From: Saccharopolyspora shandongensis | GTDB taxonomy: Bacteria > Actinomycetota > Actinomycetes > Mycobacteriales > Pseudonocardiaceae | DNA: 64,000 nt | Direction of reading: 5' to 3' | NCBI RefSeq assembly: GCF_900106995.1 | Contig: NZ_FNOK01000013.1 | Span: forward strand, 124,001-188,000 | Shown here: positions 26,231 through 35,490 of the stretch, in pieces | Position numbering within the stretch: the stretch's first letter is position 1 | Layout: each line of letters starts with the position of its first letter | Notes under the pieces: generated by a model | The model's input: the letters and a program-made list of their open reading frames with translations, nothing else | Database searches by the model: none | Told to the model about the DNA's origin: nothing | Program-made: the position numbers and the translations under genes

Positions 26231-27703
26231 TTAGCCCCCTGCTGCGGCGCGGCCCGCGCGGCGGCCGAAGAACGTTCCGTCGCCCAGTGATGTGCCGCTC
26301 ACGTAGCCTTCGCCGTGGATTCCGGAACTCGCCCGCCCCGCCGCGAAAAGCCCCGCGATCGGGCTGCCGGAGACGTCGAGCACGGCACCGTCCACTGTGG
26401 TGTGCAGGCCGCCGAGGGTGAACCCGGCGATGCCCGTGCCCGGCGGCACCGCGTCGCTGCCCCCCGGGTCGAACCCGAGCGCCGGGTTCACCGCCGCGAA
26501 CGGCGGCTTGAGCTCGCGCAGCCACGCCGGGTTCTTGTGGAAGTGGGGATCGTCGCCCTCGGCGGCGTGCCGGTTGTACGTCGCCACGGTCGTTTCGAGC
26601 GCACCTGCCGGGATTCCGAGCTCCTCTTCCAGCTCGGCGAGGGTCTCGGCGACGTGCTGCGGTCGCACGCCCCAGAGGTCGCGCTCGGGGATGGCGTCGT
26701 AGCCCTCCTCGTCGATGATCACCCACCACGGCGCCGGGTTGTGCAGCGCGGCGTGGCTGAACATGCCCGGGTACACGTCCTCGTTGATGAACCGCTGGCC
26801 CCGCGCGTTGACGAGCATGCCGCGGCAGACCATCGCCGGCAGCGCGGTCAGCGCCGCCTCCACCTGCGCCATCCGCCGGGTGGCCGCGCCGAGGGCGGCG
26901 GCCATCCGGATCCCGCTCCCGTCGTCGAGGCCGTCGCTGACCTTGCCGTGCCCGAGGAGCACCGGCGCGTGGTCGGCGAGCATCTCCTCGTCGTCCACGA
27001 AGCCGCCGGTGGTGAGCACCACGCCGCGGCGGGCGCGGTAGTGGACGGTCTTGCCGTAGTTGCTCGCCACCACCCCGACGACCCGCCCGGACTCGTCGAC
27101 GACGAGCGCGGTGGCGAGCGTGTCGGCGTGCGTCCGCGCCCCGGCCTCGTGCGCGGCCGACGCGAGGCGCTCCATGATCAGCCAACCGCCGAAGTTCTCC
27201 GCGGCGGGCCGGTGGCCGCGCGGCACCGGCCGCGCGATCGTGTTGTAGGGCCAGGCGTTCTCCCCCAGCCACATCAGCCCGTCGCGGGTCGGCGGCATCC
27301 AGCTCGGGGCGTCGTACATCGACTCCTCGAAGGTCAGCCCGCGGGCGCGGAACCACTCGAAGTGCTCCACGCTCTCGTCGCAGTACAGCCGCAGCTTCTC
27401 CGCGTCGGCGTGCGGGCCGAGGGCCGCTTCGAGGTAGGCGTACATCTCGTCCGGCGTGTCGTCGAAACCGCACGCCCGCTGGACGCGCGTGCCGCCGCCG
27501 AGGTACAGCTCACCGCCGGACAGCGCCGAGGACCCGCCAGGGCCCCCGGCGCGTTCCAGGACGATGACGTCGGCGCCGGCGGAGGACGCCTCGAAGGCCG
27601 CCGCCGCGCCGGCGCACCCGAAGCCGACCACGAGGACGTCGGCTTCGTGCTCGAACGCTTCTACCTGCGACAGCGGCACCGGGCGCACCGGCCGGGAGCT
27701 CAT
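26231..27703 (-). CDS. kst4D: 3-ketosteroid delta4-(5alpha)-dehydrogenase (Kst4D-like)
   Basis: The 490-residue flavoprotein has the FAD-binding start V-L-V-V-G-F-G-C-A-G-A-A-A-A, E-R-A-G-G-P-G-G-S-S, T-T-G-G-F and a C-terminal G-L-F-A-A-G-R. In the catalytic domain, I-N-E-D-V-Y holds a Tyr in the position of Kst4D Tyr319, and G-E-G-Y-V-S-G holds Tyr467 and Ser469, matching Tyr466 and Ser468 of the Rhodococcus jostii enzyme as I recall them. Kst4D oxidises 5alpha-3-ketosteroids to delta4-3-ketosteroids. It ends the hsaE-hsaG-hsaF-hsaA2-hsaC unit, 7 bases after hsaC. A role for 5-reduced substrates is implied. Confidence 0.78.
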   Translation of the reverse strand: MSSRPVRPVPLSQVEAFEHEADVLVVGFGCAGAAAAFEASSAGADVIVLERAGGPGGSSALSGGELYLGGGTRVQRACGFDDTPDEMYAYLEAALGPHADAEKLRLYCDESVEHFEWFRARGLTFEESMYDAPSWMPPTRDGLMWLGENAWPYNTIARPVPRGHRPAAENFGGWLIMERLASAAHEAGARTHADTLATALVVDESGRVVGVVASNYGKTVHYRARRGVVLTTGGFVDDEEMLADHAPVLLGHGKVSDGLDDGSGIRMAAALGAATRRMAQVEAALTALPAMVCRGMLVNARGQRFINEDVYPGMFSHAALHNPAPWWVIIDEEGYDAIPERDLWGVRPQHVAETLAELEEELGIPAGALETTVATYNRHAAEGDDPHFHKNPAWLRELKPPFAAVNPALGFDPGGSDAVPPGTGIAGFTLGGLHTTVDGAVLDVSGSPIAGLFAAGRASSGIHGEGYVSGTSLGDGTFFGRRAGRAAAGG

Positions 27704-27710
27704 CGGCCGC

Positions 27711-28631
27711 TCACCGTTCCTGGCTGAACGCCGCGAGCGGTTCGGAACCGGACCAGTCGTGGCCCCAGTAGCTGTCCGCGGTGATCTCCTCGGCCGTGTA
27801 GTACGTCTCGTCGACGAGCAGGCCGTCGCAGCCGTACTCGATGTCCCAGCCGCCGGGCGCGCGGACGTAGAAGGAGATCGCTTTGTCGTTGGTGTGCCTG
27901 CCCAGCGTCGACGACAGCGAGAAGCCGCGCCGGTTGACCTCGTCGAGGGCCCGGCCCACGGTGTCGATCTCCTCGACCTCGACCATCAGGTGCACCAGGC
28001 CCGGCGGCTCGCCGTGCGGGGCCGGGCAGACCGCGAGGCTGTGGTGGCGCTGGTTCACGCCCATGAACCGCACCCGGCTCGGCGGGGCGTCCGGGGTTCC
28101 GCCGCCGACGCGGATGGCGCCGCGCGGCAGGAAGCCGAGCACCTCGGCGTAGAACTCGACCGTCTCCTGTGGACAGGTCGTCGGCAGCACCACGTGGCCC
28201 ATGCCCTGATCGCCGGTGACGAACCGGTGGGCGTGCTTGGTGACGACCGGGCTGTGGTCGAGCACCGGCCCGAAGAACACCTCGACGGGAGTGCCGGCCG
28301 GGTCCTCGAAGGCGATCCCGGCCTCGACGCGCCGCTCGTCGCATTCCGCCTGCGACAACGCCTTGACCGCCGTGCCCGCCGCCGCCACGTCGCGGGCGAC
28401 GGCCGCGAGCCCGAACTGGTCGCGCACCTCCCAGCCGACGGAGACCACCTTGTCGGCGTCGCCGGGCAGCACGATCAGCCGGGCGGCCCGCTCGTCCATG
28501 CGCAGGTAGAGCCCGTCGGCGTGGGGGCCGGTGGTCTCCTGGAGCCCGAGGGCGTCGATCGTGAGCTCGCGCCAGCGGTCGATGTCCCGGGTCTGCACCG
28601 TGAGGTATCCGAGACCGCGGATCTGGGGCAT
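27711..28631 (-). CDS. hsaC: Iron-dependent extradiol dioxygenase HsaC
   Basis: The 306-residue, two-module vicinal-oxygen-chelate protein has iron ligands His146 (G-M-G-H-V-V-L), His214 (L-V-H-L-M-V-E) and Glu265 (D-I-E-Y-G), within two residues of the mycobacterial HsaC ligands. It performs meta cleavage of the catechol 3,4-DHSA to 4,9-DSHA. Other shared blocks are R-H-H-S-L-A, T-L-G-R-H-x-N-D and W-G-H-D. It lies between hsaA2 and kst4D in the operon driven from 32.7 kb. Confidence 0.9.
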   Translation of the reverse strand: MPQIRGLGYLTVQTRDIDRWRELTIDALGLQETTGPHADGLYLRMDERAARLIVLPGDADKVVSVGWEVRDQFGLAAVARDVAAAGTAVKALSQAECDERRVEAGIAFEDPAGTPVEVFFGPVLDHSPVVTKHAHRFVTGDQGMGHVVLPTTCPQETVEFYAEVLGFLPRGAIRVGGGTPDAPPSRVRFMGVNQRHHSLAVCPAPHGEPPGLVHLMVEVEEIDTVGRALDEVNRRGFSLSSTLGRHTNDKAISFYVRAPGGWDIEYGCDGLLVDETYYTAEEITADSYWGHDWSGSEPLAAFSQER

Positions 28632-28664
28632 GTGCGTTCTTCCAATCTCTGTGCGGCGGGGCGG

Positions 28665-29849
28665 TCAGATCATCGAGCGCATCGGGCCCGGCGGCGGCTC
28701 GATGCCCAGTTCGGTCAGCGCGGACACGTGGAAGACGGCGCCCGGGACGTGGATGGCGTGCACCATGCCCATGTGGCCGTCGCGCCAGAAGCGCTGGATC
28801 GGGTTGTCCATGCGCAGGCCGTTGCCGCCGGAGCGGGCGACGATCTCGTCCATCGCGCGGACGGCGCGCCACGCCGCGGCGACCTGGGTGCGGCGGCTGA
28901 CCGCGCGCTCCTCGAAGCCGATCTCCACGCCCGCGGCCACCTTGTCGTAGATCCGCGACACGTTGTCGAGCAACGCGACGCGGGAAGCGTGGATCTCAGC
29001 CGCCGCCTCGCCGATCGCGAACAGCACGTAGGGATCGTCCTTGATCTTGGTGCCGGTGATCTGCACGCGCTTCTGCTGGTAGGCCATGTGGTGCGCGAGG
29101 GCGCCCTCGCAGATGCCGATCACCGCGGAGGTGATGCCCAGCGGGAAGGCCGTGGTGAACGGCACGTGGTAGGTCGGGTTCTCCAGCCCGGCGTCCCGGG
29201 GCGCCGACCCGTCGAGCATCGTGCTGAACGGGATCACCCGGTACGACGGGACGAACGCGTCCTTGACGATGACGTCCTTGCTGCCGGTGCCGCGCAGGCC
29301 CACGACGTCCCAGGAGTCCTCGACGATCTCGTAGTCCGACCGCGGCAGGATCACGTGGTAGGCCACCGGCGGCTGGGCCACGTCGCCCTCCTCGTCGCCC
29401 ATGAAGGCGCCGAGGAAGATCCAGTCGCAGTGGTCGGTCCCGGAGGAGAACTGCCAGTGCCCGTTGAAGACGTAGCCGCCGTCGACCGGCTTGAGCACGC
29501 CGAGCGGGGCGTACGGCGAGGCGATCCACGTGTCGGTGTTCTCGCCCCAGATCTCCTCCTGCACCCGGGGATCGGCCATCGCCATCTCCCACGGGTGGAC
29601 GCCGACGATCCCGGCGACCCAGCCAGTGGAGCCGTCGTGGCTCGCGACCTTCATCACGGTCTCGGCGAACTCGGCAGGGTGCGCCTCGGCCCCGCCGTAC
29701 CGGGCGGGCTGCAGCATCTTGATCACGCCGGTCTCGCGGAGCACCTTGGCCGCTCGGTCGTCGAGCCTGCCGAGCCGCTCGTTCGAGGCGGCGGCCCCGG
29801 CGATCTCCTCGGCTCGCTCCTCGACCGCCGTCAGAACCGGGTTGGACAT
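28665..29849 (-). CDS. HsaA paralogue, flavin-dependent monooxygenase
   Basis: The 394-residue protein has the same fold and length as HsaA and keeps S-P-Y-A-P-L-G, S-G-T-D-H-C-D-W, V-G-L-R-G-T-G-S-K and I-Q-R-F-W-R-D. The active-site block reads D-G-H-M-G instead of D-A-H-A-G, and the C-terminus is longer and different. It is therefore less like the characterised HsaA than the copy at 16,255. Its ATG overlaps the hsaF stop. It may hydroxylate a related phenolic secosteroid, for example one keeping extra ring substituents or a side chain. Confidence 0.8.
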   Translation of the reverse strand: MSNPVLTAVEERAEEIAGAAASNERLGRLDDRAAKVLRETGVIKMLQPARYGGAEAHPAEFAETVMKVASHDGSTGWVAGIVGVHPWEMAMADPRVQEEIWGENTDTWIASPYAPLGVLKPVDGGYVFNGHWQFSSGTDHCDWIFLGAFMGDEEGDVAQPPVAYHVILPRSDYEIVEDSWDVVGLRGTGSKDVIVKDAFVPSYRVIPFSTMLDGSAPRDAGLENPTYHVPFTTAFPLGITSAVIGICEGALAHHMAYQQKRVQITGTKIKDDPYVLFAIGEAAAEIHASRVALLDNVSRIYDKVAAGVEIGFEERAVSRRTQVAAAWRAVRAMDEIVARSGGNGLRMDNPIQRFWRDGHMGMVHAIHVPGAVFHVSALTELGIEPPPGPMRSMI

Positions 29850-30895
29850 CAGCTGGCCCTCGCTTCGGTGTCGGTGCCGCGCGCGGCGAGGCCCACGGCG
29901 AGTTCGATCAGCTGGTCCTCCTGGCCGCCGATCAGCTTGCGCTTGCCCGCCTCGACGAGGATTTCGGCGCCGGAAACGCCGTACTTCTTCGCGGCGCGGT
30001 CGGCGTGCTTGAGGAAGCTGGAGTAGACGCCGGCGTAGCCCATGGTCAGCGAGAGCCGGTCGAGCAGGCACTCGCCGTCCATCACCGGCCGGACCACGTC
30101 CTCGGCGGCGTCGATGATCTTCAGGGTGTCGACGCCCGTGCGGATGCCGAGCTTCTCGGCGACCGCGACGAACGCCTCGACGGGGGTGTTCCCAGCGCCG
30201 GCGCCGAAGCGCCGGGTGGAGCCGTCGATCTGGGTCGCCCCGGCGCGCACGGCGAGCACGGAGTTGGCCACGCCGAGGCCCAGGTTCTCGTGGCCGTGGA
30301 AGCCGACCTGGGCGTCGTCGCCGAGCTCGGCGACCAGCGCCGCGATCCGCTCGCTGGTGTCCTCCAGCACGAGTGCGCCGGCGGAGTCCACGACGTAGAC
30401 GCACTGGCAGCCCGCGTCGGCCATGATCCGGGCCTGCTGCGCCAGCACCTCCGGTGGCTGGCTGTGCGACATCATCAGGAAGCCCACCGTCTCCAGGCCC
30501 AGCTCGCGGGCGAGCCCGAAGTGCTGCACGGAGACATCGGCCTCCGTGCAGTGCGTGGCGATCCGGCAGATGGCAGCCCCGTTGTCGGCAGCCGCGCGGA
30601 TGTCGTCCTTCACCCCGACGCCGGGGAGCATCAGGAAGGCGATCTTGGCGCGCTTCGCCGTGGCCACCGCGGTCTTGATCAGCTCCTGCTCGGGGGTGTG
30701 GCTGAAGCCGTAGTTGAACGACGAGCCGCCGAGGCCGTCGCCGTGGGTCACCTCGATGACCGGGACCCCGGCGCCGTCGAGGGCGGCCACGATGTCCCGC
30801 ACGTGCTCGGTGGTGAACTGGTGCTGCTTGGCGTGCGATCCGTCGCGCAGCGAGGAATCGGTGATCCTGATGCCGAGATCGGTGCTGTAGGCCAT
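29849..30895 (-). CDS. hsaF: 4-hydroxy-2-oxoacid aldolase HsaF
   Basis: This 348-residue HMGL-type TIM barrel has the metal-binding D in S-L-R-D-G-S-H-A near residue 18 and H-x-H in G-F-H-G-H-E-N-L-G near residue 200. The tail after residue 290 has the communication-domain features of DmpG-type aldolases. It splits 4-hydroxy-2-oxohexanoate into pyruvate and propanal, the propanal being channelled to HsaG. The gene is 7 bases after hsaG and overlaps the HsaA paralogue. Confidence 0.92.
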   Translation of the reverse strand: MAYSTDLGIRITDSSLRDGSHAKQHQFTTEHVRDIVAALDGAGVPVIEVTHGDGLGGSSFNYGFSHTPEQELIKTAVATAKRAKIAFLMLPGVGVKDDIRAAADNGAAICRIATHCTEADVSVQHFGLARELGLETVGFLMMSHSQPPEVLAQQARIMADAGCQCVYVVDSAGALVLEDTSERIAALVAELGDDAQVGFHGHENLGLGVANSVLAVRAGATQIDGSTRRFGAGAGNTPVEAFVAVAEKLGIRTGVDTLKIIDAAEDVVRPVMDGECLLDRLSLTMGYAGVYSSFLKHADRAAKKYGVSGAEILVEAGKRKLIGGQEDQLIELAVGLAARGTDTEARAS

Positions 30896-30902
30896 GGGTT
30901 TC

Positions 30903-31808
30903 TCACTGCCCCTTCTGCGCGCGGATCCGCCGGGCGAAGCCCGCGCCGACGCCCGCCGCGGCGGCGGTCATGATGTCGAGGTTCCCGGAGTACGGCGGGA
31001 GGAAGTCGCCGGCGCCCTCCACTTCGAGGAACACCGCGACGCGGGCCATGCCACCGTTCACAGTGGACGGATCGTCGAACTGCGGCTCGGCGCGCAGGCG
31101 ATAGCCGGGCACGTAGCTCGCGACGGCCGCGACGACCTCGTGGATGGACCGGGCGATCGCGTCCCGGTCGCAGTCCGCCGGGATCGCGCAGAACACGGTG
31201 TCGCGCATCAGCATCGGCGGCTCGGCCGGGTTCAGGATGATGATCGCCTTGCCCCGCCGCGCACCGCCGATCTTCTCGATGCCGCGGGAGGTCGTGATGG
31301 TGAACTCGTCGATGTTCGCCCGCGTGCCGGGCCCGGCCGACGGCGAGGCCACGCTGGCCACGATCTCGGCGTAGGCGACCTCCACCACGCGCGAGACGGC
31401 GTGCACGATCGGGATGGTGGCCTGGCCGCCGCAGGTGATCAGGTTGACGTTGGGCGCGTCGAGGTGCTCGCCGAGGTTGACCGCGGGCACGACCGCGGGC
31501 CCCAGCGCGGCCGGGGTCAGGTCGATCGCCTGGATGCCCCGCTCGGCGTACTTCGGCGCGTTCTCCCGGTGCACGTAGGCCGAGGTCGCCTCGAACACGA
31601 TGTCCGGCTGCTCGTCCTGCGCCAGCAGCCAGTCCACGCCCTCGGCGGAGCTGATCAGCCCCTCGCCGTGCGCGCGCTTGAGGCCGGGGCTGTCCGGGTC
31701 CACGCCGATCATCCAGCGCGGCTCGATGTATTCGGAGCGCAGCAGCTTGTACATCAGATCGGTGCCGATGTTGCCGGAGCCCACGATGGCGGCGGTCGCC
31801 TTGGTCAC
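30903..31808 (-). CDS. hsaG: Acylating propanal/acetaldehyde dehydrogenase HsaG
   Basis: The 301-residue protein has the NAD loop [10 protein letters not shown], the catalytic Cys126 in [12 protein letters not shown] and the D-I-M-T-A-A-A dimer region near the end. It converts propanal from HsaF to propionyl-CoA. GTG 31,808 gives the family length (303 in Mycobacterium); upstream GTG 31,814 and TTG 31,829 are alternatives, and an AAGGA site could serve either GTG. Confidence 0.9.
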   Translation of the reverse strand: MTKATAAIVGSGNIGTDLMYKLLRSEYIEPRWMIGVDPDSPGLKRAHGEGLISSAEGVDWLLAQDEQPDIVFEATSAYVHRENAPKYAERGIQAIDLTPAALGPAVVPAVNLGEHLDAPNVNLITCGGQATIPIVHAVSRVVEVAYAEIVASVASPSAGPGTRANIDEFTITTSRGIEKIGGARRGKAIIILNPAEPPMLMRDTVFCAIPADCDRDAIARSIHEVVAAVASYVPGYRLRAEPQFDDPSTVNGGMARVAVFLEVEGAGDFLPPYSGNLDIMTAAAAGVGAGFARRIRAQKGQ

Positions 31809-31842
31809 TGTTCCCACTCGTCCTTTCAATTCCCGGTGCGCC

Positions 31843-32628
31843 TCACGCGAACCGGGCCGTGACCGACCCGAGGCCGGTGAAGTCGGCGCGGTACTCCTCG
31901 CCCGGCGCGACGTCGACGGCCCTGGTGCACGAGCCCGGCAGGATCACGTGCCCCGCTTCGAGCCGGACGCCGAAGGTGGCGACCTTGCGGGCCAGCCAGG
32001 CCACCGCGGTGGTGGGGTTCCCGAGCACCGCGCTGGTGTTCCCGCGGGCGATCTCGGTGCCGCCGGAGAACAGCACGGCCTCGATGTCGGCGAGGTCCAG
32101 CTCGCCGGGCTTGGCCCGCGCGGCGCCGAGGACGACGCCCGCGGAGGAGGCGTTGTCGGCGATGGTGTCGGCGAGGCCGATCCGCCAGTCCCGGATCCGG
32201 CTGTCGATCAGCTCCAGGCTCGGGACGACGTACTCGGTGGCGGCGAGCACGTCCTCCTCCGTGCACCCCTCGCCCGGCAGCGAATCGCCCAGGACGTAAC
32301 CGATCTCGACCTCGATGCGCGGGTAGCAGTAGCGCGCGGTTTCGACCGCGCGGTCCTCCGCCAGGAACATCGTGTCGAGGAGGTGGCCGTAGTCGGGCTC
32401 GTCGACGCCCATCATCCGCTGCATCACGGGGGACGACAGCCCGACCTTGTGACCGCGCACCACCGCGCCGGCGGCGAGCTGCCGGCGGATGTTCAGCAGC
32501 TGGATCTCGTAGGCGTCGACCACGTCGATGCCGGGGAACCGCTCGGTGAGCGGATCGATCGGCGCGCGATCGGACTGCGCGGCCCGGAGGGCGTCGGCGG
32601 CAGCCTGTCGAGTTGTCGCATCGAGCAT
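31843..32628 (-). CDS. hsaE: 2-hydroxy-2,4-dienoate hydratase HsaE
   Basis: The 261-residue enzyme belongs to the MhpD/fumarylacetoacetate-hydrolase fold, with the metal-binding E-x-E in [10 protein letters not shown] near residue 107 and G-H-K-V-G-L near residue 60. It hydrates 2-hydroxyhexa-2,4-dienoate, the HsaD product, for the HsaF aldolase. It is the first gene of the six-gene operon hsaE-hsaG-hsaF-hsaA2-hsaC-kst4D. The ATG has only a weak ribosome site, so a short or absent leader is possible. Operators lie at 32,651-32,685 and 32,756-32,770. Confidence 0.92.
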   Translation of the reverse strand: MLDATTRQAAADALRAAQSDRAPIDPLTERFPGIDVVDAYEIQLLNIRRQLAAGAVVRGHKVGLSSPVMQRMMGVDEPDYGHLLDTMFLAEDRAVETARYCYPRIEVEIGYVLGDSLPGEGCTEEDVLAATEYVVPSLELIDSRIRDWRIGLADTIADNASSAGVVLGAARAKPGELDLADIEAVLFSGGTEIARGNTSAVLGNPTTAVAWLARKVATFGVRLEAGHVILPGSCTRAVDVAPGEEYRADFTGLGSVTARFA

Positions 32629-32650
32629 GCCTGAACGGTGCCAGCCGATC

Positions 32651-32685
32651 TCCCGCAGCTGGGATTCCTCTCCCGCTCACCGGGA
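32651..32685. promoter_or_regulatory. Operator in the hsaE promoter
   Basis: TCCCGCTCACCGGGA at 32,671-32,685 matches the regulon palindrome. A 14-base relative, TCCCGCAGCTGGGA, lies at 32,651-32,664, closer to the hsaE start. Confidence 0.65.
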
Positions 32686-32720
32686 CCGCCCGGTCGCGGA
32701 ACTCCGTCGGGACAAGCGAA

Positions 32721-32750
32721 AACCCGCGGTGCAGGATCGCACCGCGGGTT
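32721..32750 (-). terminator. Rho-independent-type terminator of the hsaD-kstD-kshB unit
   Basis: AACCCGCGGTGC and GCACCGCGGGTT form a perfect 12-bp stem with a 6-base loop, 31 bases after the kshB stop. On the minus strand it runs into GGGTTTTCGC, which provides a short T-tract. It insulates this unit from the hsaE promoter downstream. Confidence 0.8.
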
Positions 32751-32755
32751 CTCCC

Positions 32756-32770
32756 TCCCGCTCACCGGGA
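32756..32770. promoter_or_regulatory. Second operator copy upstream of hsaE
   Basis: TCCCGCTCACCGGGA is identical to the copy 85 bases away and lies between the kshB stop and the terminator. It may allow looping or cooperative binding with the promoter-proximal copy. Confidence 0.55.
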
Positions 32771-32780
32771 CCCCGTCCGG

Positions 32781-33824
32781 TCAGTAGTCGTAGGTCAACT
32801 TCAGCCGGTCGGTGAGCGGCACGGCCTGGCAGCCGAGGACGATGCCCTCGGCGAGGTCGTTGGCGTCGAGCACTTCGTTGCGCTCGAGGTCGACCTCGCC
32901 TTCGAGCAGCACGCAGGCGCAAGCGCTGCAGGCGCCTTCCCGGCAGGAGTACGGCGCGTCCAGGCCCGCGGCCAGGAGCACGTCGAGCAGCTTGCGGCTC
33001 CGGGGCCACGACAGGGTGCGCGTCTCCCCGTCGAGGGTCACCTCGACCTCGCTCACCGGCCCGTCCTCGGCGGGCTCCGGCAGGATCTCGTTGGCGGCGA
33101 ACGGATCGCCGGTCAGCGAGGTGAAGCGCTCGACGTGCACCCGCTTCGGCGGCGCGCCGAGCGCGGTCAGCGATTCGAGTACCAGGTCCATGAACACCTT
33201 GGGCCCGCAGATGAAAGCCTCGCGGTCGGCGTAGGGCCGCAGCAGCTCCCGCACGCCCGCCGCGGTCGGCAGCCCCTGCACGGATTCCAGCCAGTGCAGC
33301 ACGGTGAGCCGGTCGCCGTGCTCGTCGAGCCCGAGCGTCTGCAGTTCGTCGCGGAATATCACCGAGTTCTCGTCGCGGTTGGCGTAGAGCAAGGTGATCC
33401 GGCCCCCGCCCGCGCGGAGCGCGGACTTCAGGATCGAGAGCACCGGGGTGATCCCGCTGCCGGCGGCGACGAGCAGCAGATCGGTGTCCAGCGACGCGGG
33501 CGTGAACGTCCCCGACGGGCTCAGCACGTCGAGCACGTCGCCCGCGACGACGTTGTCGCAGATCCAGTTCGAGCCGTAGCCGTCCCTGGTCCGCTTGACC
33601 GTGACCTTCAGCTTCTCGTCGCAGACGGGGGAGCTGCACAGCGAATAGCAGCGGGCGGCCCCGCCCGGCCGCTCCGAGGGGATCCGGATGGTCAGGAACT
33701 GACCGGGCAGGTAGCCGAACGGCTCACCCGGCTGCTCGGAGTGCTCCAGGACCAGGGTGTGCGCGTCGGCGGTCTCCCGGATCACCTCGACGACGCGAAG
33801 CTTCCACACCGTTGGCGGCGTCAT
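32781..33824 (-). CDS. kshB: 3-ketosteroid 9alpha-hydroxylase reductase KshB
   Basis: The 347-residue reductase has three parts: an FAD-binding barrel with R-C-Y-S-L-C-S-S-P (residues about 58-66), an NAD domain with V-A-A-G-S-G-I-T-P and I-C-G-P, and a C-terminal plant-type 2Fe-2S domain with C-R-E-G-A-C-S-A-C and a last Cys in L-G-C-Q-A. It passes electrons from NADH to the KshA Rieske centre. It is the last gene of the hsaD-kstD-kshB unit, 13 bases after kstD, with GGGAGGAA before its ATG. Confidence 0.88.
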   Translation of the reverse strand: MTPPTVWKLRVVEVIRETADAHTLVLEHSEQPGEPFGYLPGQFLTIRIPSERPGGAARCYSLCSSPVCDEKLKVTVKRTRDGYGSNWICDNVVAGDVLDVLSPSGTFTPASLDTDLLLVAAGSGITPVLSILKSALRAGGGRITLLYANRDENSVIFRDELQTLGLDEHGDRLTVLHWLESVQGLPTAAGVRELLRPYADREAFICGPKVFMDLVLESLTALGAPPKRVHVERFTSLTGDPFAANEILPEPAEDGPVSEVEVTLDGETRTLSWPRSRKLLDVLLAAGLDAPYSCREGACSACACVLLEGEVDLERNEVLDANDLAEGIVLGCQAVPLTDRLKLTYDY

Positions 33825-33837
33825 GTTTCCTCCCGCC

Positions 33838-35490
33838 TCATCGGAGAACTCCCGCGGCGTGCTTCGCCGCGATGTAGCCGAAGACGATGGACGGACCGAT
33901 GGTGGCGCCGGGGCCCGCGTACTCGTTGGCCATGACCGACGCGGTGGTGTTGCCGGTGGCGTAGAGGCCCTCGATCGCCGAATCGTCCGCTCGTAGGACC
34001 CGGCCGAGCTCGTCGGTGACCAGCCCGCCCTTCGTGCCGAGATCGCCCGTCTCGATCCGCACCGCGTAGAACGGCGCCTTGTCGATCACGTCCAGGTTGG
34101 GGTTGTTCAGGGTGGGATCACCGTAGTAGCGGTCGTAGGCGCTGTTGCCGCGGCCGTAGTCCGCGTCCTCGCCCGCGCGGGCGAAGCCGTTGAACCGCTC
34201 GACGGTCTGCTGCAGCGCGTCCGCCGGGACGTCGATCCGTTCCGCGAGTTCCGCGATCGTGCCGGCGCGGTGCACGATGCCCGCGTCGTAGAAGCTCTGC
34301 GGGAACGGCATGCCGGGCAGGATCTGCGCGAACGGGTACCTCGCGCGCGCCCTCGCGTCCATGATGAACCAGATCGGCCGGTGCTTGCCCGCCAGCTGCG
34401 CGTGCACGAAGTTCGTGTACGGCGCCGATTCGTTGGTGAACCGCTTCCCGTCCGCCGACACGATGATCTGGCCCGGGATGGCGCGCTCGGAGACCAGCGG
34501 GATCGTGGCGCCCGAGGGATGTTCGACCGAGGGCATCCACCAGGCGTCGTCCATGAAGTCCAGGGCCGCGCCCAGCTTCCGGCCCGCCTCGATGCCGTCT
34601 CCGACGTTCTCCACCGCGCCGAGGCTGTGGTTCTCCTGGCCGCCCTCGGGTAGGTATTCGGCCCGCATCTCGCCGTTGTGGTCGAAGCCGCCTGTCGCGA
34701 GCAGCACGCCGCGACGCGCGCGGATGCGCTGCTGCTCGCCGTCGCGGCGCACGACGACACCCGCCACGCGGCCGTCCTCGACCACCAGGTCGGTCATCGG
34801 GGCCCGCAGCCACAGCGGGATTCCGGCGTCCTTGAGCGCCATCCGCATCCGCGCCACCAGGGCCCGGCCGCCGGTGGACATGTGTCGCCGCCGGACGACG
34901 TTGGAGGACACCCGCCAGGCGGCGATCACCGACGCCCAGCGGCCCCGCCAGGTGCGCTTGACCATGGCCAGGTCGTGGTAGTCCTTGCCCGTGACCCACA
35001 GGCCCAGCGGGCCCTTCATGCTGTTGGGGCGCTGGAACTTCTCGTCCGCGCCGAGTTTCCGCGTGTCGAAGGGCAGCGGCTCGACGGATCGCCCCATCGG
35101 CCGCCCGCCCTCGTACTCCGGGTGGTAGTCGGCGTACCCCTTGGTCCAGTAGAACCGCATCCACCTGCTGCGGCACAGCAGTTCCATCGCCGCGGGGCCG
35201 TGGTCGACGTAGGCGTCGAGGCGGGCGGCCGGCACCTTGCCCTCGGTGAGCAGGTCCAGGTACCGGCGGATCGACTCGCGGCTGTCGTCGTGGCCCTTGG
35301 CCCGCAGCACCGGGTTGTTGGGGATCCAGATGCCGCCGCCGGACATCCCGGTGCTGCCGCCGTACTTCCCGGCCTTCTCGACGACCACCGTCGACAGGCC
35401 CGCGTCGGTGGCGGTGAGCGCGGCGGTCATCCCGCCGCCGCCGGAGCCGACGACGACGAGGTCGAACTCGTGGTCCCAGGACGCGGTCAC
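33838..35490 (-). CDS. kstD: 3-ketosteroid delta1-dehydrogenase KstD
   Basis: The 550-residue flavoprotein opens with V-V-V-G-S-G-G-G-G-M-T-A-A and E-K-A-G-K-Y-G-G-S-T. Active-site tyrosines are seen in R-F-Y-W-T-K-G-Y-A-D-Y-H-P-E-Y (the Kstd1 Tyr119 region), S-A-P-Y-T-N-F (Tyr318 region) and N-E-Y-A-G-P-G-A-T-I-G (Tyr524, corresponding to Kstd1 Tyr487). It introduces the C1-C2 double bond that, with KshA 9alpha-hydroxylation, opens ring B. GTG 35,490 overlaps the hsaD stop by four bases. Confidence 0.9.
   Translation of the reverse strand: MTASWDHEFDLVVVGSGGGGMTAALTATDAGLSTVVVEKAGKYGGSTGMSGGGIWIPNNPVLRAKGHDDSRESIRRYLDLLTEGKVPAARLDAYVDHGPAAMELLCRSRWMRFYWTKGYADYHPEYEGGRPMGRSVEPLPFDTRKLGADEKFQRPNSMKGPLGLWVTGKDYHDLAMVKRTWRGRWASVIAAWRVSSNVVRRRHMSTGGRALVARMRMALKDAGIPLWLRAPMTDLVVEDGRVAGVVVRRDGEQQRIRARRGVLLATGGFDHNGEMRAEYLPEGGQENHSLGAVENVGDGIEAGRKLGAALDFMDDAWWMPSVEHPSGATIPLVSERAIPGQIIVSADGKRFTNESAPYTNFVHAQLAGKHRPIWFIMDARARARYPFAQILPGMPFPQSFYDAGIVHRAGTIAELAERIDVPADALQQTVERFNGFARAGEDADYGRGNSAYDRYYGDPTLNNPNLDVIDKAPFYAVRIETGDLGTKGGLVTDELGRVLRADDSAIEGLYATGNTTASVMANEYAGPGATIGPSIVFGYIAAKHAAGVLR

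Noticed and set aside
33824..33840. TCCCGCCTCATCGGAG between kshB and kstD as an operator
   Set aside because: It contains one extra base, overlaps the kshB ribosome site and the kstD stop, and lies inside an operon.
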